Source: Planctomycetota bacterium (GTDB lineage: Bacteria; Planctomycetota; UBA1135; GCA-002686595). Taken from it: 64,000 bases of DNA. Positions 52,673 through 60,623 of this stretch are shown here, piece after piece. The notes under the pieces are model-generated. The model searched no databases and was not told where the DNA came from. It saw only the letters and a program-made list of their open reading frames with translations. The position numbers and the translations under genes are program-made. Where the stretch lies: positions 1 to 64,000 of the forward strand of contig JAJDET010000376.1 in the NCBI GenBank assembly GCA_029259655.1. The letters are read 5' to 3'. Numbering within the stretch: position 1 is the first letter of the stretch; every line of letters begins with the position of its first letter.

Positions 52673-53554
52673 TGGCCGGCGAGCCGGGCCCGCGGCCCGC
52701 GCGCCGCGCCGCCCGCGCCTGTCCGCTCGAGCTCGTCGCGGCGGGGGAATCGTCTCGGCGGAGATCGCCGGGCCGGTCAGGGTTCCCGGGGATGAGAGCC
52801 CCCAGCCCACGGCGTACAGTCGCCTCCCGCCCTCTGGGGGGCCTCCCATAGGGGGGCCTCCCTGCACCCCCCACCCATGGGGCCTCCCTATGCTCCCCCC
52901 TCAGGTACCCTCCCACAGGGGGGCCTATGGAGGGGGGCTATCGGGGGAGCCTATGTGCAGGCCTCCCCTACGCAAGGGAGGGGGAGGGGGCCATGTGTAG
53001 GTTTCAACGTGCACGCGCGTGTGGTCACCCCGTACAGGGGGCAGGGGGGCAGGGTACGTGGGGCAGCGTAGTGCAGGCGCATGCACAGGGGTGCCCTGTA
53101 CAGGGGTGCCTGAGTGGGTGATATCACACACACATAGGTGCATATGCGTACACACATAAGCATATGGAGAGCGGGTCATTTATATGCGCATGGTATGTAG
53201 GTGGGGGGTACATATGCGCACGCAACGAATGATTCATGCGTACATACACGCACGATTCTCAAATCAAACCCGCAGTAACCCCGTGTGTTTTTGACCCGTA
53301 ATTCAGCTATTACCGAATTCCTTAGGGGCAACCCGAACGGATTTTCGCTACCGAAAAGTGCGTAACCTCTACTGTCGAAGGGGTTTACCCTAAAAAATTT
53401 TCGGGGGCAAAAGCGGCCCCCTCCCCCTCGGACCAGTCATCGGTGACCAGTGAGCGTCGGGGATGCTGGGCAGCGCTGGGGATGCTCGTGACCGGGGAGC
53501 ATCGGGGGCGCTGGGGGATGCTCGAAGAGCTCGAGATCGGGTAGGCTGGGGGGC
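52673..53554. other. 880-bp gene-free low-complexity and AT-rich stretch
   Basis: 52.68-52.8 kb: GC-rich, with a GCGCCTGT copy. 52.83-53.0 kb: repeated GGGGGGCCTCCC-type palindromes. 53.02-53.11 kb: CCCTGTACAGGG palindromes and TGCAGGCGCATGCA. 53.12-53.27 kb: alternating purine-pyrimidine DNA with repeated CATATGCG and ATGCGTACA. 53.27-53.4 kb: AT-rich, ending AAAAAATTTT. No gene. The make-up suits an origin, attachment or recombination site; none can be proved here. Confidence 0.6.
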
Positions 53555-53758
53555 ATGAGTGTCCCAGAGATCTCCGAGGCGGATGTCGAGCGCTTCAACC
53601 GAGCTGTGAAGGACGTGAAGCCCGGTGAGCTTGCGAAGAGCCCTGCGCTGCAGAGGCTGGTCGAGGACGTTCAGGGGCTCTCGAGGGAACCTGCTGATCC
53701 AGCGGACGGTCCGGTCGGCTACAACCGGATCCACAACCGGCACAACCGAGGCCGATGA
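53555..53758 (+). CDS. Small hypothetical protein
   Basis: 67 residues: MSVPEISEADVERFNRAVKD, helical, with a His/Arg/Asn-rich end. TAGGCT lies 7 bases upstream of ATG, a possible weak leaderless promoter. Coupled (ATGA) to the DUF6527-like gene. Confidence 0.63.
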   Translation: MSVPEISEADVERFNRAVKDVKPGELAKSPALQRLVEDVQGLSREPADPADGPVGYNRIHNRHNRGR

Positions 53759-54045
53759 GCGTTCCTCTGATCAAGTCCGTCCGTCACCGCCCTGTCGACG
53801 GGCCTGAGGAGGCGTGGTGGGTCTTCCACTGCCCGGGGTGCGAGGAGATCCACCAGTTCGATCCGAGGTGGACCAGGAGCGGTCCTAAGAGCTCGCCGAC
53901 GTTCTCCCCTTCCCTCGTGACGAAGGTCAACGTCCAGGGGGACGTCTGCCATCTCTACGTGCGGGAGGGCCGGATTCAGTTCCTCGACGACTCTCACCAC
54001 GAGCTCGCGGGTCAGACGGTCCCGATGCTGCCGGTAGACTGGTAG
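53755..54045 (+). CDS. DUF6527-like protein
   Basis: 96 residues. WWVFHCPGCEEIHQF, SSPTFSPSLVTKV, CHLYVREGRIQFLDDSHHEL and AGQTVPMLPVDW match DUF6527, a small zinc-ribbon phage protein of unknown function. Confidence 0.86.
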   Translation: MSVPLIKSVRHRPVDGPEEAWWVFHCPGCEEIHQFDPRWTRSGPKSSPTFSPSLVTKVNVQGDVCHLYVREGRIQFLDDSHHELAGQTVPMLPVDW

Positions 54046-54065
54046 TCGAAAGACAACGGCCCGAG

Positions 54066-54146
54066 AGGATCGCGCGTGACCGGTTCCCCCCTCGAGCCGT
54101 CGAGCGCGGGGGCTCGAAGCCGGCCTCCTACGAAGACCGACTACCC
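54066..54146. terminator. Possible terminator between converging genes
   Basis: CGAGCC and GGCTCG pair, extended by CCGGTT with AAGCCGG, in the gap between the plus-strand DUF6527-like gene and the minus-strand operon ending at 54162. No U tract. Confidence 0.4.
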
Positions 54147-54161
54147 CGCGGGTTCAGGGTA

Positions 54162-54959
54162 TCACAGCTCCCCCGCCATGCCCCTCGGGGGTCGTGTCAG
54201 GGGGGTCTGAGGCCTCCTCTCAACACGTCGCGTCACTACGTCCCTTCGGAGTAGCTCTCGGACGGCGGCGGCCTTCTCTGCCAGGGAGGTGTGGCTGGTC
54301 GTGCACGCTGCGGAGGCGGCGCCCTGCAAGGTCGACAGCACGATGTCGACGTCGCCGGTCTCGCAGGCCTTCTGAACCGCGTCCAGGATGACCGAGAGGC
54401 GCTCCGCCGACTCCACCAGCTCGAGCACGGCACCCATGGCCTTTCCTGGCTCGAGGACCTTCTCGAGGGCGTTCCAGCGGTCCTGCATCGCCAGCGCGAG
54501 GTTCGGCTCGACGCCAGTGATCAGCGCGCCGCTCTGGAAGTCGAGGTACATCTCTGGCCAATCCTCCTCGTCGTGCCAACGGGCGGTGACCTTGCCGCGG
54601 ATCGACGCGCGATCGATCTCGCAGACATCTTCGCGCGTCATGCCTGGATGGAAGCGGCAGTTCGCGTTGTGCTCAACCCAGCCGGCGTCGACGCACTTGC
54701 AGCCGAGGGCGGTAACCCTGGCGATGTAGGCGTCCTTGGCTCTTTGCTGAGGGCTGACCCTTTCCTCCTCCACCAGCGCCGCCCGCGCGTCGCAGCCCTT
54801 GGCGGTCAGCTCGTAGTCCACGCGATTGCATTTTGTCACGTAGCCGTCGTGCATCAGCTCCATGAGCGCCGCCGAGGGAAAGTCCTCGATGTGGTGCCGG
54901 CAGCCGGGCTCCATCTGCAACAGCTGCTTGCGGGCAGCGGAGAAGAGATCAGACATCAC
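54162..54959 (-). CDS. Hypothetical protein, 265 residues
   Basis: N-terminal part looks winged-helix-like (FPSAALMELMHDGYVTKCNR, then YELTAKGCDARA), then a CKC...H...C..H group, then a long helical region. Last gene of the 60.4 kb operon. No family recognised. Confidence 0.68.
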   Translation of the reverse strand: MMSDLFSAARKQLLQMEPGCRHHIEDFPSAALMELMHDGYVTKCNRVDYELTAKGCDARAALVEEERVSPQQRAKDAYIARVTALGCKCVDAGWVEHNANCRFHPGMTREDVCEIDRASIRGKVTARWHDEEDWPEMYLDFQSGALITGVEPNLALAMQDRWNALEKVLEPGKAMGAVLELVESAERLSVILDAVQKACETGDVDIVLSTLQGAASAACTTSHTSLAEKAAAVRELLRRDVVTRRVERRPQTPLTRPPRGMAGEL

Positions 54960-55146
54960 CGTGTTCCTTTGTCACGAGTGCGGGGTCCTTCCAGGGAAGG
55001 ATGAAGTCGGGGCGATGCTCGTCGGGATCGAAGCCGCAGCTCGAGCACACCGGCTCGTCGCACGGGATGAACTTGTGCTGCGCGGGGTCCAGGAGCCGCT
55101 CGCTCATGATCGCTGCCATCGGGTCGAGGCGTTCTGGCTCAGGCAT
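54949..55146 (-). CDS. Small CxxC protein
   Basis: 65 residues from MPEPERLDPMAAIMSERLLD; CDEPVCSSCGFDPDEH is a compact zinc-binding pattern. Overlaps both neighbours. Confidence 0.64.
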   Translation of the reverse strand: MPEPERLDPMAAIMSERLLDPAQHKFIPCDEPVCSSCGFDPDEHRPDFILPWKDPALVTKEHGDV

Positions 55147-55348
55147 CGGAATCGCTCCTCTTGGTTGCGTTCGGCTCCCACCACTCCGTGAAGAGGGTGA
55201 ACAGGATCCCAGCCAGGAGGCCGCCGTAGAACCACACCCCGACCCAGAAGCAGACCTCCAGGGCCTCGAGCTCGGCGTCCGCCAGCGCGATCGTGGCCTC
55301 GAGGTGCGCGCACTTGGCGCGGTACAGCGCGTCATCGGCGCCAATCAT
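55139..55348 (-). CDS. Small membrane protein
   Basis: 69 residues: helical N-terminus (YRAKCAHLEATIALADAELE), one hydrophobic span (FWVGVWFYGGLLAGILFTLF), polar tail. Confidence 0.68.
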   Translation of the reverse strand: MIGADDALYRAKCAHLEATIALADAELEALEVCFWVGVWFYGGLLAGILFTLFTEWWEPNATKRSDSDA

Positions 55349-55556
55349 GATTCTCTCCCAGGCCGGTGATGTCGTTGTAGGCCTTCGCCTCGATCGCGGA
55401 GTCCATGGAGAGGGTCCACACCTCGTCGGCCGTCAGGCGGCACCCACGGCCCTCGTGAGCTGCCAGCAGGATCCTGGCCCAGGGAGACTCCTTCGCGACC
55501 TTCCGCGCCGCGAGCGCCACCTCGGGCTCGAGGCGCTGAGTGTGTGCTTTAGTCAT
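55332..55556 (-). CDS. Small hypothetical protein
   Basis: 74 residues; CRLTADEVWTLSMDSAIEAK resembles the C-terminal pattern of small phage proteins with LTxxEV-LA. Overlaps both neighbours. No family recognised. Confidence 0.63.
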   Translation of the reverse strand: MTKAHTQRLEPEVALAARKVAKESPWARILLAAHEGRGCRLTADEVWTLSMDSAIEAKAYNDITGLGENHDWRR

Positions 55557-55752
55557 TGCTGTCCTCTTCCCCCAGGCTGTCGATCCGGACCCGCAACAGG
55601 TACTTCCCGCCGAGCTTGATCTCGCGGCTCCGGAGAGCCTTGGAGACGAGGCGCACGGCGAGCTTCTGCAGGGCCTCCTCGGCGGAGCTCGTGCCGAGGA
55701 GGAGCTCCTCGCCGGAGCGCGCGCGCATGATTTCGGTGAAGCCTTCAGACAT
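55549..55752 (-). CDS. Small hypothetical protein
   Basis: 67 residues from MSEGFTEIMRARSGEELLLG. Its C-terminal strand (KYLLRVRIDSLGEEDSND) parallels the LKYVFSVSVTEVKP end of the 62728 gene: both read like a shared beta unit (KYxxxVxI/V). Confidence 0.62.
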   Translation of the reverse strand: MSEGFTEIMRARSGEELLLGTSSAEEALQKLAVRLVSKALRSREIKLGGKYLLRVRIDSLGEEDSND

Positions 55753-56074
55753 GGTGCTCAACACCTTCCGTTTTGATGCCGCGCTCGAGGATGAGATCGG
55801 CGAGCGCGTCGTGGTACACGCAGGTCTCGCACCTCGCTCGATCGTGGACCGCCTCGTCGCAAGGGGTCCTTCGGATCTCTCGGTCGTTTCTCTTCTTCTC
55901 CTCAACCAGCGCGTCGGCGACGGCGGCTTGTGTGAATCGCATGATCGCCCACGCGTCGGCCAGCTTGCGCGCCGGGATGCCGCTGTGCTTGTTGAGCCAC
56001 CACCTGCGTCCGTTGGTGCTCCATCCAGCGCGTTCGAGGTCGCCGGCCATCAGCCGCTTGTGTTCCTTGCTCAT
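55745..56074 (-). CDS. Hypothetical protein
   Basis: 109 residues: a basic Trp-rich N-terminus (GWSTNGRRWWLNKHSGIPAR) and a C-terminal HDRARCETCVYH group. No family recognised. Confidence 0.65.
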   Translation of the reverse strand: MSKEHKRLMAGDLERAGWSTNGRRWWLNKHSGIPARKLADAWAIMRFTQAAVADALVEEKKRNDREIRRTPCDEAVHDRARCETCVYHDALADLILERGIKTEGVEHHV

Positions 56075-56196
56075 CCTCCCTCCTTCGCGCGGTGCGCCTC
56101 TTGCCAGTCGTCACGCAGGGCTTCTTCGCACCGCTCGCAACAGCCGGCGGCGCACTCGGCCATACCCTGAAAGCAAACCAGACACGGGTGAAGCAT
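56071..56196 (-). CDS. 41-residue Cys-rich micro-protein
   Basis: MLHPCLVCFQGMAECAAGCC then ERCEEALRDDW: six cysteines in 28 residues, likely zinc-binding. Its TGA overlaps the next ATG. Confidence 0.6.
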   Translation of the reverse strand: MLHPCLVCFQGMAECAAGCCERCEEALRDDWQEAHRAKEGG

Positions 56197-56199
56197 CGA

Positions 56200-56325
56200 T
56201 CACCTCCCCCAAATCAGGATGCCGAGCAGGCCCAGGAGAGCCACGGGGAAGAGGATGCGCAGGAAGATCCGCGCCTTGATCCACCGGATTTCCCAGAGCA
56301 GGCGCGTGTCTTCGGAGTCGGTCAT
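56200..56325 (-). CDS. 41-residue membrane protein
   Basis: MTDSEDTRLLWEIRWIKARI then a C-terminal hydrophobic span (FPVALLGLLGILIW). ATGA overlap with the next gene upstream. Confidence 0.63.
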   Translation of the reverse strand: MTDSEDTRLLWEIRWIKARIFLRILFPVALLGLLGILIWGR

Positions 56326-56501
56326 AGCTGCAGCACCCGCTCGAGCACCAGACCCAGAGCGCCCAGGGCGAGCAGGGCGATACAGAAGTGGTGCCACGTG
56401 ATGACCCTGGTCTGCTCGCCGACGATGCGCTCCAGTTCGATGATCCGCACCGTCAGGCCGGCCGTCTCGACCTTGGAGGCTCTGCTGGTATCTCTGCTCA
56501 T
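56322..56501 (-). CDS. 59-residue coiled-coil/membrane protein
   Basis: MSRDTSRASKVETAGLTVRI, a helix (IELERIVGEQTRVI) and a C-terminal span (FCIALLALGALGLVL). Overlaps by ATGA on both sides. Together with the 41-residue gene it forms a pair of tiny membrane proteins. Confidence 0.62.
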   Translation of the reverse strand: MSRDTSRASKVETAGLTVRIIELERIVGEQTRVITWHHFCIALLALGALGLVLERVLQL

Positions 56502-56926
56502 GGGGTCTCTCCTTGGGGGTCGGCGGCCCCGGTGCCGCTGGGGCGGACGGCGGCGGCCGCTTCACGAATGGCGCCGCTACGGATAAAAGCGATCGTCTTC
56601 GCCGGCTCTCCGAGTGCTTCTCCACATCGCTCCTGTTCCTGCGCACCGCCTATCAGACCGTCAGCGACGGCCTTCCTCTCCTCCGCCCGTGCTTTCCGCA
56701 CGGCGAGCCTCACCACCTGCATGATGCCCGCACTTTCGGGCACCTCAATCTGGTGGGCGTACGCGAGGGCAGACACGAACGACGCGCGCTCCTCCGACTG
56801 CACCTCTTCGACGGCGCGGTCGAAGCGCTTCACAAGATCGCTGGTCCGAGCGGACCCCAGTCTCTCGGGGCAGAGGCGCTGGACCAGCTCAAGCTGCACT
56901 CGAAACGCGTCCGCTTTGCTAACCAT
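56498..56926 (-). CDS. Hypothetical helical protein
   Basis: 142 residues from MVSKADAFRVQLELVQRLCP; repeated helices with Arg/Glu/Ala. No family recognised. Confidence 0.65.
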   Translation of the reverse strand: MVSKADAFRVQLELVQRLCPERLGSARTSDLVKRFDRAVEEVQSEERASFVSALAYAHQIEVPESAGIMQVVRLAVRKARAEERKAVADGLIGGAQEQERCGEALGEPAKTIAFIRSGAIREAAAAVRPSGTGAADPQGETP

Positions 56927-57641
56927 CGCTGATCTCTCCCTCGTCTTCTCGTTGATGGGTCTGCTTCCACTCAACGGGCGGAGCATCACGCTCGAAACAG
57001 GGAAGGCAGAAATGGACGCCAACCCCAACGCTCGTGCCCAGTCGACCCCTCATCGGTCCGCCGCACTTTTCGCAGGTTGAGTACTTTCTCGTGCCGGCGA
57101 GACGATCGCGGATCATGTCGTGCAGAGCTGACACACCGACCTTCCACCAAGTGTTCGCCATCGGCTGTCCGAAGGTGAGGAACGAACGGGGTTGCTTGGG
57201 GATGAGGCTCATGCACGCCACCAGTTCGTCGTGCGCGCCCTCTGACTTGCCGCGCTTGCGCCCTACGTGCCAACCCGCCTCCCATGCCGGGTGGTCGCAG
57301 TCGATGTCGATGGCTGGGTCCTCTTGTTTTGATCGAGCGCGGATGCGGTGAGCGATGCCGCTGGCGATCGTGATCGGTGAGTCAGAGACGGCCGCGCCGA
57401 CGTCAGCGGTATGTTGCGCGATTCGCGCACACGCGTGTCGTTCCTCGACGGCGCCCTTCTCACGGGCCGCCCTGAGCTCCTCTTCGTACGCAGCTCCAAC
57501 AGAAGGGTTCTGGCACGCGAGCCGCGAGCAGGTTAGATGGCCGCCGGTGCCCACGAACAGCGACTGACGTCCGCACGCGGGGCACGGAGTTACGATGCCG
57601 ACGAAGCGGTCCATGCCTTTGAACTCGTAGGCGTTGGTCAT
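56919..57641 (-). CDS. Zinc-ribbon protein of actinophage type
   Basis: 240 residues. TPCPACGRQSLFVGTGGHLT followed by CSRLACQNPSV is a CxxC/CxxxxC ribbon common at the N-terminus of hypothetical proteins from actinobacterial phages. A second ribbon CEKCGGPM...CLPCF lies at the C-terminus. Function unknown. Confidence 0.72.
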   Translation of the reverse strand: MTNAYEFKGMDRFVGIVTPCPACGRQSLFVGTGGHLTCSRLACQNPSVGAAYEEELRAAREKGAVEERHACARIAQHTADVGAAVSDSPITIASGIAHRIRARSKQEDPAIDIDCDHPAWEAGWHVGRKRGKSEGAHDELVACMSLIPKQPRSFLTFGQPMANTWWKVGVSALHDMIRDRLAGTRKYSTCEKCGGPMRGRLGTSVGVGVHFCLPCFERDAPPVEWKQTHQREDEGEISDG

Positions 57642-57811
57642 GAGTCGTCCTCGAGTTGGTCGAGCCCGAAGAAGATCGCGACGCTCTTCAGAACGCGAGC
57701 TCTGGCCTCTTCGTTGAGCGGCGCGAGAGCCTCGATCATCTGTTCGAGCGTCTTCTTCTGTTGCAGGACTTCAGCCTGCGGGTGTTGGGGCTCTTTGCCG
57801 GTGCGCGCCAT
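57638..57811 (-). CDS. 57-residue helical protein
   Basis: MARTGKEPQHPQAEVLQQKK, then helices (TLEQMIEALAPLNEEARARV, LKSVAIFFGLDQLE). This resembles the C-terminal helical hairpin of phage regulatory proteins. ATGA overlap with the next gene. Confidence 0.62.
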   Translation of the reverse strand: MARTGKEPQHPQAEVLQQKKTLEQMIEALAPLNEEARARVLKSVAIFFGLDQLEDDS

Positions 57812-58206
57812 CAGCTCTCCTCCTTCGCGTCGTCCTTTGTGGGGTAGGGCGCGGTCATCAACTCTCGGCGCATACTCCGCAGCTCGCGGACCACGTCCTG
57901 GCCGGAACAGATCAACCTCCGGCCCTGCTCGATTCCGAGTTGAATGGCGATTCCAACGATGACTTCTATAGCCTCTCGGCCCTGGTCATCGAGGTCGAAC
58001 GCCAGCCCCTTTGCGGTCAGTCGTTTGTCGTACTCGATGTCGGCCGCCCTCATGCTCTCTGGGAGCTCAGGGCCGTTCCACGGGACGTCTGAATCGCGAT
58101 CAACACGCTCGAGCCGGTAGGCGCGGCGGATGGCTGCACACACGGGCTTCACCAGCTCACTGAAGGGCAGCGTAGCGTCGCCGTCGGGCCATGGTCGGTT
58201 GCTCAC
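57811..58206 (-). CDS. Hypothetical protein
   Basis: 131 residues from a GTG start (MSNRPWPDGDATLPFSELVK), GTGA overlap upstream. Helical and charged. No family recognised. Confidence 0.64.
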   Translation of the reverse strand: MSNRPWPDGDATLPFSELVKPVCAAIRRAYRLERVDRDSDVPWNGPELPESMRAADIEYDKRLTAKGLAFDLDDQGREAIEVIVGIAIQLGIEQGRRLICSGQDVVRELRSMRRELMTAPYPTKDDAKEES

Positions 58207-58397
58207 AGCGTTCCTCCAGATTGCTCGTCGCAACGAGCACAGCGCCGTTCCGGGCTACCGCTTGCCGCCGGCAACCAGTGGCCGCAATCCAGCAAGTCGT
58301 AGCGTCGTCCGCCGCCTGATACGGTGGCGACGACGCGGCGCAGGAGCTCCGTCTTTCGGCCGCGGTGGTTTCGGGATCTCTTCCCTCTGGGCATCAC
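58203..58397 (-). CDS. Small zinc-binding protein
   Basis: 64 residues: basic N-terminus, then YDLLDCGHWL and CARCDEQ, a CGH/CxxC pattern shared by many short phage proteins. Confidence 0.66.
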   Translation of the reverse strand: MMPRGKRSRNHRGRKTELLRRVVATVSGGGRRYDLLDCGHWLPAASGSPERRCARCDEQSGGTL

Positions 58398-59422
58398 TCA
58401 CCGATCTCGTTGGCGAGGTGGGCGGGGAACTCCCGCACGCGCAGCTCGTCCGGCCACTCGGAGGGGTCACCCCCCTTGCGGTCGGTGAGCTCGCAGATGA
58501 GTCCGGGGGATGACAGGTGACCGGGGCGGGAGAGAACCCGAGCTTCGTTCTGGAAGACCTGATCGTCCGGCCGCGGGTCGTACGGCCGAGTGCCGAGTTG
58601 CTTCACGAACACGGCGGTGTCCGCCTCGCTACACTGCAAGACGATGTTTCGGATCCACGAGATGTCGCACGGCCGCGCGCCCGGTCCGGACTCTCCGCCA
58701 ACGATGATCCAGTCAACCGGGCGCGGGACCACCGAATCGGCTTGATCCCGATTCAGGCATGCAGGCGTCTGCATTGCGGCCTTCACCGCCATTCTGCGGT
58801 TGAACGCGAAGGCCGAAACGTCCACTGGCCCCAGCAGCGGCTCTGCGCTCACGAACCGCACCGCGGCCGGCGTACGGAGCAGCAGCGGCACTCGCTCGTC
58901 CGCCGTCGCTTGGTCCTCGACGGACACGCCGAGCCAGACGTTGGGGATAGGCCAGCCGCCTGAGACCATCCCGTGCGCCTGCGTCGGCAGGACGGCGACC
59001 TCCTTTCCCGTGATCTCTCGCGCAGCTTCGTTGATCTCGAAGAAGCGGCGAGACTTGACGTATGCGAGCATCCCCTCTGGCCGCTTCGTGAGCACCTGGA
59101 ACGTGTGCCTCGACGACAGCGCCATCACAGCGAAGATGCGATCGATCTCTTCGTAGGCGAGCTCCTCGTGGAAGAGGTCGCTCATCGAGTTGACGAACAC
59201 CCGGCGGGGTCTCGTCCAGCGCAGGGGCTGGCTGAGCTTCTCGGGGATGGCTCGGATGACACCAGTCCAGCGACCGTCCTCTGCGAGTCCGTGGTAGGGC
59301 ATGCCCTCACCGGAAAAGCGGGACGCCTGCTTCTCGGCGTAGCAGTTGGTGCAGCCTGCGGAGACTCGAGAACAGCCGCGGATCGGGTTCCAAGTCTCGT
59401 CTGTCCACTGAATCTTGGTCAT
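58394..59422 (-). CDS. DUF5131 (phage Gp37/Gp68 family) protein
   Basis: 342 residues. MTKIQWTDETWNPIRGCSRV, SAGCTNCYAE, RRVFVNSMSDLFHEE, VLTKRPEGML, WLGVSVEDQATADERVPLLL, RFVSAEPLLGPVD and a IIVGGESGPGARPC block are the family's hallmarks. The N-terminal Cys triad suggests a radical-SAM-like Fe-S site; substrate unknown. It is one of the most confidently assigned genes here, but the family is functionally uncharacterised to my knowledge. Confidence 0.94.
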   Translation of the reverse strand: MTKIQWTDETWNPIRGCSRVSAGCTNCYAEKQASRFSGEGMPYHGLAEDGRWTGVIRAIPEKLSQPLRWTRPRRVFVNSMSDLFHEELAYEEIDRIFAVMALSSRHTFQVLTKRPEGMLAYVKSRRFFEINEAAREITGKEVAVLPTQAHGMVSGGWPIPNVWLGVSVEDQATADERVPLLLRTPAAVRFVSAEPLLGPVDVSAFAFNRRMAVKAAMQTPACLNRDQADSVVPRPVDWIIVGGESGPGARPCDISWIRNIVLQCSEADTAVFVKQLGTRPYDPRPDDQVFQNEARVLSRPGHLSSPGLICELTDRKGGDPSEWPDELRVREFPAHLANEIGE

Positions 59423-59817
59423 GGTCCAGTCCTCTTTGCCAGCTCATCGCGCGCGGAGTAGCCCGCAGGCGTGAGGAGGTACACGGGCTTGGCGATCGAC
59501 CCCCGGCCACTCACGGTGACCGTCGATCTTTCAAGAAGCCCGAGACCTACCAGTGCGTCGAAGGTGTGGTCTGAGGTACCCTTCGGACGATCGCACGTGG
59601 CGCCCATCTTCTGGAGGGCAATTTCCATGGCCGGCGTCAGGTCAGGCATCACGAACTCAGGCACCGGCAAGATCCACGTACTCAGCACGTCGCGAATTCG
59701 CTCCACCTCTGCGACAGTGAGGTCTACGGGGAGCATGAGAACGGACGTTACGTCCTTTCTGAGCCGAATGTGGACCGGCACCATGTTTGGTTTAGGCACG
59801 CCGCGCCTCCGCATCAC
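59419..59817 (-). CDS. Winged-helix-like hypothetical protein
   Basis: 132 residues (or from Met12). TFDALVGLGLLERSTVTVSG followed by KPVYLLTPAGYSARDEL looks like a winged-helix end. The start overlaps the previous gene by 26 bases, so a shorter form is possible. Confidence 0.64.
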   Translation of the reverse strand: MMRRRGVPKPNMVPVHIRLRKDVTSVLMLPVDLTVAEVERIRDVLSTWILPVPEFVMPDLTPAMEIALQKMGATCDRPKGTSDHTFDALVGLGLLERSTVTVSGRGSIAKPVYLLTPAGYSARDELAKRTGP

Positions 59818-60010
59818 CGAGCATTGTCACCACTGCGTTGTGGTGGATGCCATATTTCTCGAGGAGGCGCATGAACGCGTCCTCGTCGTAGGCCATGGAG
59901 TTGCCGAGCGCATCGCGCTGCATGTTCTCGGCCTGCATCCCCATCGCCTCGATCATCGCGCAGGCGACTTGGGAGTTGACGTACGTTGCAGTTGCTTCGA
60001 CGGTGGCCAC
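59792..60010 (-). CDS. Small hypothetical protein
   Basis: 72 residues from GTG (MATVEATATYVNSQVACAMI), preceded by GGCGGAGACGCT. Met/Ala-rich helical middle (EAMGMQAENMQRDALGNSMA). Commonly seen as a small conserved protein in phage genomes. Confidence 0.65.
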   Translation of the reverse strand: MATVEATATYVNSQVACAMIEAMGMQAENMQRDALGNSMAYDEDAFMRLLEKYGIHHNAVVTMLGDAEARRA

Positions 60011-60231
60011 AGCGTCTCCGCCGCGCCGGATCTCCCTGGACCTGCGTACTTCTTCACGACGCCGAGGTACTTGACGTCCTCGAAGTTCGGCTTGCTTTCG
60101 ACGCTCATGCTCACCATCGATACTTCGACGGTGCCGCCGGTGGGCTTCTCGTAGAAGCAGGTCCCGCCACTCTCGGCTTGTTTCGCTGAGTACCAAGCGT
60201 GGAGGATCTTCGCGGCGTCTTCGTTGGCCAT
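59953..60231 (-). CDS. Hypothetical protein
   Basis: 92 residues from MANEDAAKILHAWYSAKQAE; the first 60 look like a regular alpha/beta protein (GGTCFYEKPTGGTVEVSMVS). The last ~20 overlap the next gene. Confidence 0.62.
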   Translation of the reverse strand: MANEDAAKILHAWYSAKQAESGGTCFYEKPTGGTVEVSMVSMSVESKPNFEDVKYLGVVKKYAGPGRSGAAETLWPPSKQLQRTSTPKSPAR

Positions 60232-60243
60232 GCTGAACTCCTT

Positions 60244-60447
60244 TCAAGAGTCGTTGTCAGATCTTCGGGCCGCCCTCAGCCTGCGGTGAGCGGGGTCGAG
60301 AAAAGCCACCACAGCCACCGAGAGAACGATGAGAGGAAGGCCGTGCCAGCCCTCGAGGTGCAGGGACGGGAAGCTGATGCTGGTCACACCGGTTACGACA
60401 CCGGCGATCACTCCAACTCGAAGAAATACGATGGTTTCCCTGCTCAT
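60244..60447 (-). CDS. Small membrane protein, first gene of the operon
   Basis: 67 residues with two hydrophobic spans (TIVFLRVGVIAGVVTGVTSI; LPLIVLSVAVVAFL) and a basic tail. CGGAGGCCTG precedes the ATG. Confidence 0.68.
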   Translation of the reverse strand: MSRETIVFLRVGVIAGVVTGVTSISFPSLHLEGWHGLPLIVLSVAVVAFLDPAHRRLRAARRSDNDS

Positions 60448-60482
60448 CAGGCCTCCGAGGGTTTCTGGGCCAGCCTCTATTA

Positions 60483-60534
60483 CGGCGATTGTAGCAAACG
60501 GACCGCGAGTTCAAGTAAAATTCGGCGATCGCAC
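60483..60534 (-). promoter_or_regulatory. Divergent control region with two degenerate operators
   Basis: On the minus strand TTGAAC and TACAAT are 15 bp apart (60488-60514) and would drive the 60447-54162 operon. Operator-like CGGCGATTGTAG (60483) and CGGCGATCGCAC (60523) flank it instead of filling the spacer. GATTAT at 60535 might serve rightward genes. Confidence 0.6.
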
Positions 60535-60623
60535 TGATTATCCCTACCGACGGCTCACGCCGCATCGTAGGATGACGCCCTGTCGAAGATGTAGTTACCG
60601 CCCCACCCGCCAGGAGAGGATCC

